From: Blastococcus saxobsidens DD2
GTDB lineage: Bacteria > Actinomycetota > Actinomycetes > Mycobacteriales > Geodermatophilaceae
DNA length: 64,000 nt
NCBI RefSeq assembly: GCF_000284015.1
Contig: NC_016943.1
Location: 2,397,541 to 2,461,540 of the forward strand
Direction of reading: 5' to 3'
Part shown: positions 61,054 to 64,000 of the stretch, one piece after another
Numbering within the stretch: the first letter of the stretch is position 1
Layout of the letters: each line of letters starts with the position of its first letter
Position numbers and translations under genes: made by a program
Notes under the pieces: model-generated
What the model saw: only the letters and a program-made list of their open reading frames with translations
The model's database searches: none
Told to the model about the DNA's origin: nothing

Positions 61054-62661
61054 TCAGCGCAGCCGGTACCGCTGGAGCTTGCCGGTGCTGGTCCGGGGCA
61101 GTTCCTCGACGAACTCCACCACCCGCGGGCGCTTGTAGGGCGCGATCGACTGCTTGACGAAGTCCTGGAGCTCCTCGGCCGTGACCTGTCGGGTGCACGC
61201 GGGACCGAGGACGACGAAGGCCTTGACGACCATTCCGCGCTCCGGGTCGGGTGCACCCACCACCGCGCAGTCGACGACGTCGGGGTGGCCGAGCAGCGCC
61301 TGTTCCACCTCCGGACCGGCGATGTTGTAGCCGGCGGAGACGATCATGTCGTCGGTCCGGGCCTGGTAGAAGAAGTAGCCGTCGGCGTCGCGGACGTAGG
61401 TGTCGCCGGTGACGTTCCAGCCGTTCCGGACGTATATCTCCTGCCGGTCTCCGGCGAGGTACCGGCACCCGGTCGGCCCGCGTACCGCCAGGTGACCCGG
61501 GGTCCCGTCCGGGACCGGCCTGCCCTCGTGGTCGAGGACGGCGGCGGTGTAGCCGGGGACGGCCCGTCCGGTCGAGCCGGGGCGGATGTCGCCGTCGGCG
61601 GCGGCGATGAAGATGTGCAACAGCTCGGTCGCCCCGATGCCGTCGATGATGCGCAGCCCGGTCGCGGCGTGGATCTCCTGCCAGGCGGCGGCAGGAAGCG
61701 CCTCGCCGGCGGAGACCGCACGGCGGACGCCGGCCAGCCGGTCGGCCCGGCCGGAGGCGAGGATCGCCTTGTAGGCGGTGGGGGCGGTGAACAGCACCGT
61801 GACCGAGTGCTCGGCCACGGCATCGGCGAGGACGTCGGGGGTCGCCCGTTCCAGCAGCAGCACGCTGGCACCGACCCGGAGCGGGAAGACCACCAGACCG
61901 CCGAGTCCGAAGGTGAAGCCGATCGGCGGTGAGCCCGTGAAGACGTCATCCGGCTCGGGGCGCAGCACGTGGGCGGAGAAGGTGTCGGCGATGGCGAGCA
62001 CGTCCCGGTGGAAGTGCATGGTCGCCTTCGGGCGCCCGGTCGTCCCGGAGGTGAAGGCCAGCAGCGCCACGTCGTCGGCGGCGGTGTCGACATCGGCGAA
62101 CTCCGCCGGCTTGTCCGCGGCCCGGACGCACAGGTCCTCGGGTCCCGTCGCACCGAAGGCCGTCGTCGTCAGGCCGGGGATCGCCGCGCGCTCGAGATCC
62201 TCGGTCAGCCTGTGGTCGCACAGGGCGACGGCGGGCCGGCACATCTCGCCCATCGTCGCCAGCTCGCCGGCCCGCAGCAGCGGCATCGTGGTGACCGCGA
62301 CACCGCCGGCCTTGAGCACCCCGAGCCAGCAGGCGACCAGCCAGGGCTCGTTGTAGCCGCGCAGCAGCACGCGATTGCCGGGAACCAGCCCGAGGTCGTC
62401 GACGAGGACGGCGGCGATCCGGTTGGCGTGCGCGCGCAGGTCGCCGTAGCTCCACACGGTCCCGTCCGGCGAGCGCAGGCACGGGCGGTCGGGACCCAGG
62501 CGGTCGATCGTCGCGTCCAGCAGGGCGGTGGCGCAGTTGAGCCGCTCGCCGTAGTCGAGCGGTCCCAGGTCGAGCGCCGGCCACTGGTCGGCCGGGGGCA
62601 GGTTGTCCCGGCTGAACGTGTCCCGGTGGGCGGAGTGGCTCAGCGGGGTCATCTGCGTCAT
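61054..62661 (-). CDS. Benzoate/2-aminobenzoate-CoA ligase-family protein
   Basis: 535 aa. P-loop LAFTSGTTGRPKATMHFH, GIGATELLHIFIA (benzoate-ligase-type), hinge ARTDDMIVSAGYNIAGPEVE, catalytic Lys in TSTGKLQRY. ATG 62661 has AGAGG upstream; the frame is open to 62712, but that overlaps the -10. Lies directly before the monooxygenase/reductase, so 2-aminobenzoate (anthranilate) is the most likely substrate; salicylate or benzoate are alternatives. Confidence 0.85.
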   Translation of the reverse strand: MTQMTPLSHSAHRDTFSRDNLPPADQWPALDLGPLDYGERLNCATALLDATIDRLGPDRPCLRSPDGTVWSYGDLRAHANRIAAVLVDDLGLVPGNRVLLRGYNEPWLVACWLGVLKAGGVAVTTMPLLRAGELATMGEMCRPAVALCDHRLTEDLERAAIPGLTTTAFGATGPEDLCVRAADKPAEFADVDTAADDVALLAFTSGTTGRPKATMHFHRDVLAIADTFSAHVLRPEPDDVFTGSPPIGFTFGLGGLVVFPLRVGASVLLLERATPDVLADAVAEHSVTVLFTAPTAYKAILASGRADRLAGVRRAVSAGEALPAAAWQEIHAATGLRIIDGIGATELLHIFIAAADGDIRPGSTGRAVPGYTAAVLDHEGRPVPDGTPGHLAVRGPTGCRYLAGDRQEIYVRNGWNVTGDTYVRDADGYFFYQARTDDMIVSAGYNIAGPEVEQALLGHPDVVDCAVVGAPDPERGMVVKAFVVLGPACTRQVTAEELQDFVKQSIAPYKRPRVVEFVEELPRTSTGKLQRYRLR

Positions 62662-62710
62662 CGAGGTGCCTCTCGGGGAGGGTTCGGAATACGGCGAGCC
62701 CGGCAGATGC

Positions 62711-62740
62711 ACGGTATTGCGTCTACCTAACGAGAGTCAA
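62711..62740 (-). promoter_or_regulatory. Promoter of the second aryl-CoA ligase gene
   Basis: Minus strand: TTGACT (62740-62735), 18-bp spacer, TACCGT (62716-62711); the ATG at 62661 is 50 bp beyond. Confidence 0.6.
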
Positions 62741-62780
62741 CAACGCGCGATGAACGGCGGGGATCACGGCCGGCCGTCGC

Positions 62781-62786
62781 TATCGT
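62781..62786 (+). promoter_or_regulatory. -10 element for leaderless PaaX-family mRNA
   Basis: TATCGT, six bases, then GTG 62793. The transcription start is expected on the GTG; no ribosome site is visible. Confidence 0.5.
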
Positions 62787-62792
62787 GAGCCG

Positions 62793-63635
62793 GTGACCGT
62801 CGTCGAGGAGGTGGCCGGCCAGGCCGGCGCCCTCCAGCCCCGGCAGCTGATCGTCACGCTCTACGGCCTGTACGCCCGCGAGCACGGCAGCTGGCTGTCC
62901 GTCGCCGCCGTCGTCCGGCTGATGGCCGACCTCGGTGTCGAGGAGTCGGCCGTGCGGTCGTCGATCTCCCGGCTCAAGCGGCGTGGGTTGCTGGACTCCC
63001 GGCGGGTGGACGGGGTCGCCGGCTACGCGCTCACCGAGGTGGCCGAGGAGATCCTGGCCGACGGCGATGCGCGGATCTTCGGCCGGCGCCGCGCGGACGA
63101 GGCCGACGGCTGGCTGCTGGTCGTGTTCTCCGTCCCCGAGTCCGAGCGGGACCGCCGGCACCAGCTCCGCTCCCAGCTGACCCGGCTCGGGTTCGGGACC
63201 GTCGCCCCGGGCGTCTGGGTGGCGCCCGACCACCTGGCCGACGAGGCCGCCGAGGTGCTCGGTCGCCGGGGTCTCGCCGGGTACGTCGAGTTCTTCCGCG
63301 GTGCCCACCTGGCTCTCGGCGAGGTGCCCGACACCGTGGCCCGCTGGTGGGACCTGGACCACCTGCACGCCCGCTACGCGGAGTTCCTCGACCGCCAGGA
63401 ACCGGTGCGCGAACGGCGGGCGGCCGACGACGGAGCAGCGCCCGAGCAGGCGTTCGCCGACTACGTGCGGCTGCTGACCGACTGGCGGGGGTTGCCCTAC
63501 GCCGACCCGGGTCTGCCGCTGCACCTGCTGCCCGCCGACTGGAACGGAGCCCGGGCCGCGGATCTGTTCGCCGACCTGAGCGGCCGCCTGACCGGCCCGG
63601 CGCACGACCACGCCCGCCGGCTGATCGGCGCCTGA
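62793..63635 (+). CDS. PaaX-family transcriptional regulator (second copy)
   Basis: 280 aa. N-terminal winged helix (QLIVTLYGLYAREHGSWLSVAAVVRLMADLGVEESAVRSSISRLKRRGLLDS spans residues ~18-70), central PaaX domain (GWLLVVFSVPESERDRRHQLRSQLTRLGFGTVAPGVWVAP), C-terminal domain ending YADPGLPLHLLPADWNG. Divergent from the aminobenzoate-CoA ligase, so it probably represses that branch and senses its aryl-CoA. Distinct from the PaaX at 57050. Confidence 0.88.
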   Translation: MTVVEEVAGQAGALQPRQLIVTLYGLYAREHGSWLSVAAVVRLMADLGVEESAVRSSISRLKRRGLLDSRRVDGVAGYALTEVAEEILADGDARIFGRRRADEADGWLLVVFSVPESERDRRHQLRSQLTRLGFGTVAPGVWVAPDHLADEAAEVLGRRGLAGYVEFFRGAHLALGEVPDTVARWWDLDHLHARYAEFLDRQEPVRERRAADDGAAPEQAFADYVRLLTDWRGLPYADPGLPLHLLPADWNGARAADLFADLSGRLTGPAHDHARRLIGA

Positions 63636-63654
63636 CCGGCGGCGGACGGATGTC

Positions 63655-64000
63655 TCAGGCGGGAAGGGCGGCGATGCCCTGTACCTCGACGAGGGCCTCG
63701 GCGTCCCACAGGCGGGCGATGCCGATGCCGGCCATCGCCGGGTAGTCGGTGCCCATGAGCCGTCGCCAGACGGCGCCGATTTCCCGGGCGTGGGCGCGGT
63801 AGTCCTCGATGTCGACGGCGTAGATCGTCAGCGTCGCGAGGTGCTCGGGTTCGCCGCCGGCCGCGCGCAGGGCGGTCAGCAGGTTGCCGAGCGCCTGCTC
63901 GAACTGCGCCACGACGCCGTCGCCGACGATCCGGCCCCCGGCGTCGAGGGCGGTCTGCCCGGCCAGGAACACGATCCGGTTGCCGTGGGCGAGCACCGCG
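63655..64000 (-). CDS. RidA-family enamine/imine deaminase (5' end cut by window edge)
   Basis: The last 114 residues of a RidA/YjgF protein. Visible: VFLAGQTALDAGGRIVGDG, FEQALGNLLTALRAAGGEPEHLATLTIYAVD, and YPAMAGIGIARLWDAEALVEVQGIAALPA; the usual Arg of the active site lies at the IARLW position in this region. The frame is open to base 64000 and lacks only the first few residues (the GSHAV-type start). Convergent with the paaX at 62793. RidA proteins hydrolyse enamines and imines, which the aminobenzoyl-CoA route generates. Confidence 0.85.
   Translation of the reverse strand, partial: AVLAHGNRIVFLAGQTALDAGGRIVGDGVVAQFEQALGNLLTALRAAGGEPEHLATLTIYAVDIEDYRAHAREIGAVWRRLMGTDYPAMAGIGIARLWDAEALVEVQGIAALPA

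Noticed and set aside
58288..61932. 1214-aa plus-strand open frame
   Set aside because: It lies antisense to the monooxygenase/reductase and ligase genes, has low-complexity composition rich in Val, Gly, Asp, Arg and His typical of reverse-frame reading in high-GC DNA, and shows no domain.

Overview
The window is about 70% GC and codes densely on both strands. Starts are often GTG, ATGA/GTGA overlaps between genes are common, several regulators appear to be leaderless, and there are an F420-type luciferase-like enzyme and an SDR resembling the mycofactocin-coupled group. All of this points to a high-GC actinobacterium. A Geodermatophilaceae or Pseudonocardiales relative is plausible, but the sequence alone does not settle it. 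No rRNA, intact tRNA, CRISPR array, transposase or phage gene was seen.

The window is a catabolic supercluster of five modules. (A) 1-15146: a partial XRE regulator, then a plus-strand run with a sugar-type (Rbs/Xyl-like) ABC transporter, three zinc alcohol dehydrogenases, a VOC protein, a PRISE-type reductase, an intradiol (hydroxyquinol-type) dioxygenase, maleylacetate reductase, a 3-hydroxyisobutyrate-dehydrogenase-like enzyme, an NTF2-like protein and a mycofactocin-type SDR. (B) 15147-18006: a degraded tRNA 3' end with a hairpin, a Phd/YefM-RelE/ParE toxin-antitoxin pair, and an amidase with a GatC/AtzG-like partner. (C) 18156-31553: a hydroxycinnamate (cou/phd) operon and its MarR regulator; then an XRE-cupin regulator divergent from a thiolase, a feruloyl-CoA-synthase-like ligase and a branched-chain-type ABC transporter whose two ATPases are fused; then the scar of a deleted MFS gene. 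(D) 31648-41276: a LysR regulator between a polar amino-acid ABC transporter operon (with an M20 amidohydrolase and two YtcJ-like amidohydrolases) and an ornithine cyclodeaminase. A two-part operator is present at both target promoters. (E) 41376-64000: aerobic CoA-dependent degradation of benzoate (ligase, BoxB, BoxC, ferredoxin, ferredoxin reductase, hexapeptide-repeat protein), a Liv-type transporter, and a probable 2-aminobenzoate branch (CoA ligase, flavin monooxygenase/old-yellow-enzyme fusion, RidA), with two PaaX-family regulators.

The likely logic is that each module pairs an ABC importer with its own local regulator and either a CoA ligase or hydrolases, and feeds 3-oxoadipate, acetyl-CoA or proline into central metabolism. 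Two parts look least described. The first is module A, where a hydroxyquinol lower pathway sits behind a sugar-type importer and seven redox or accessory enzymes with no aromatic hydroxylase in sight. The second is module D, an apparent route for importing and deacylating ornithine conjugates under one LysR regulator.
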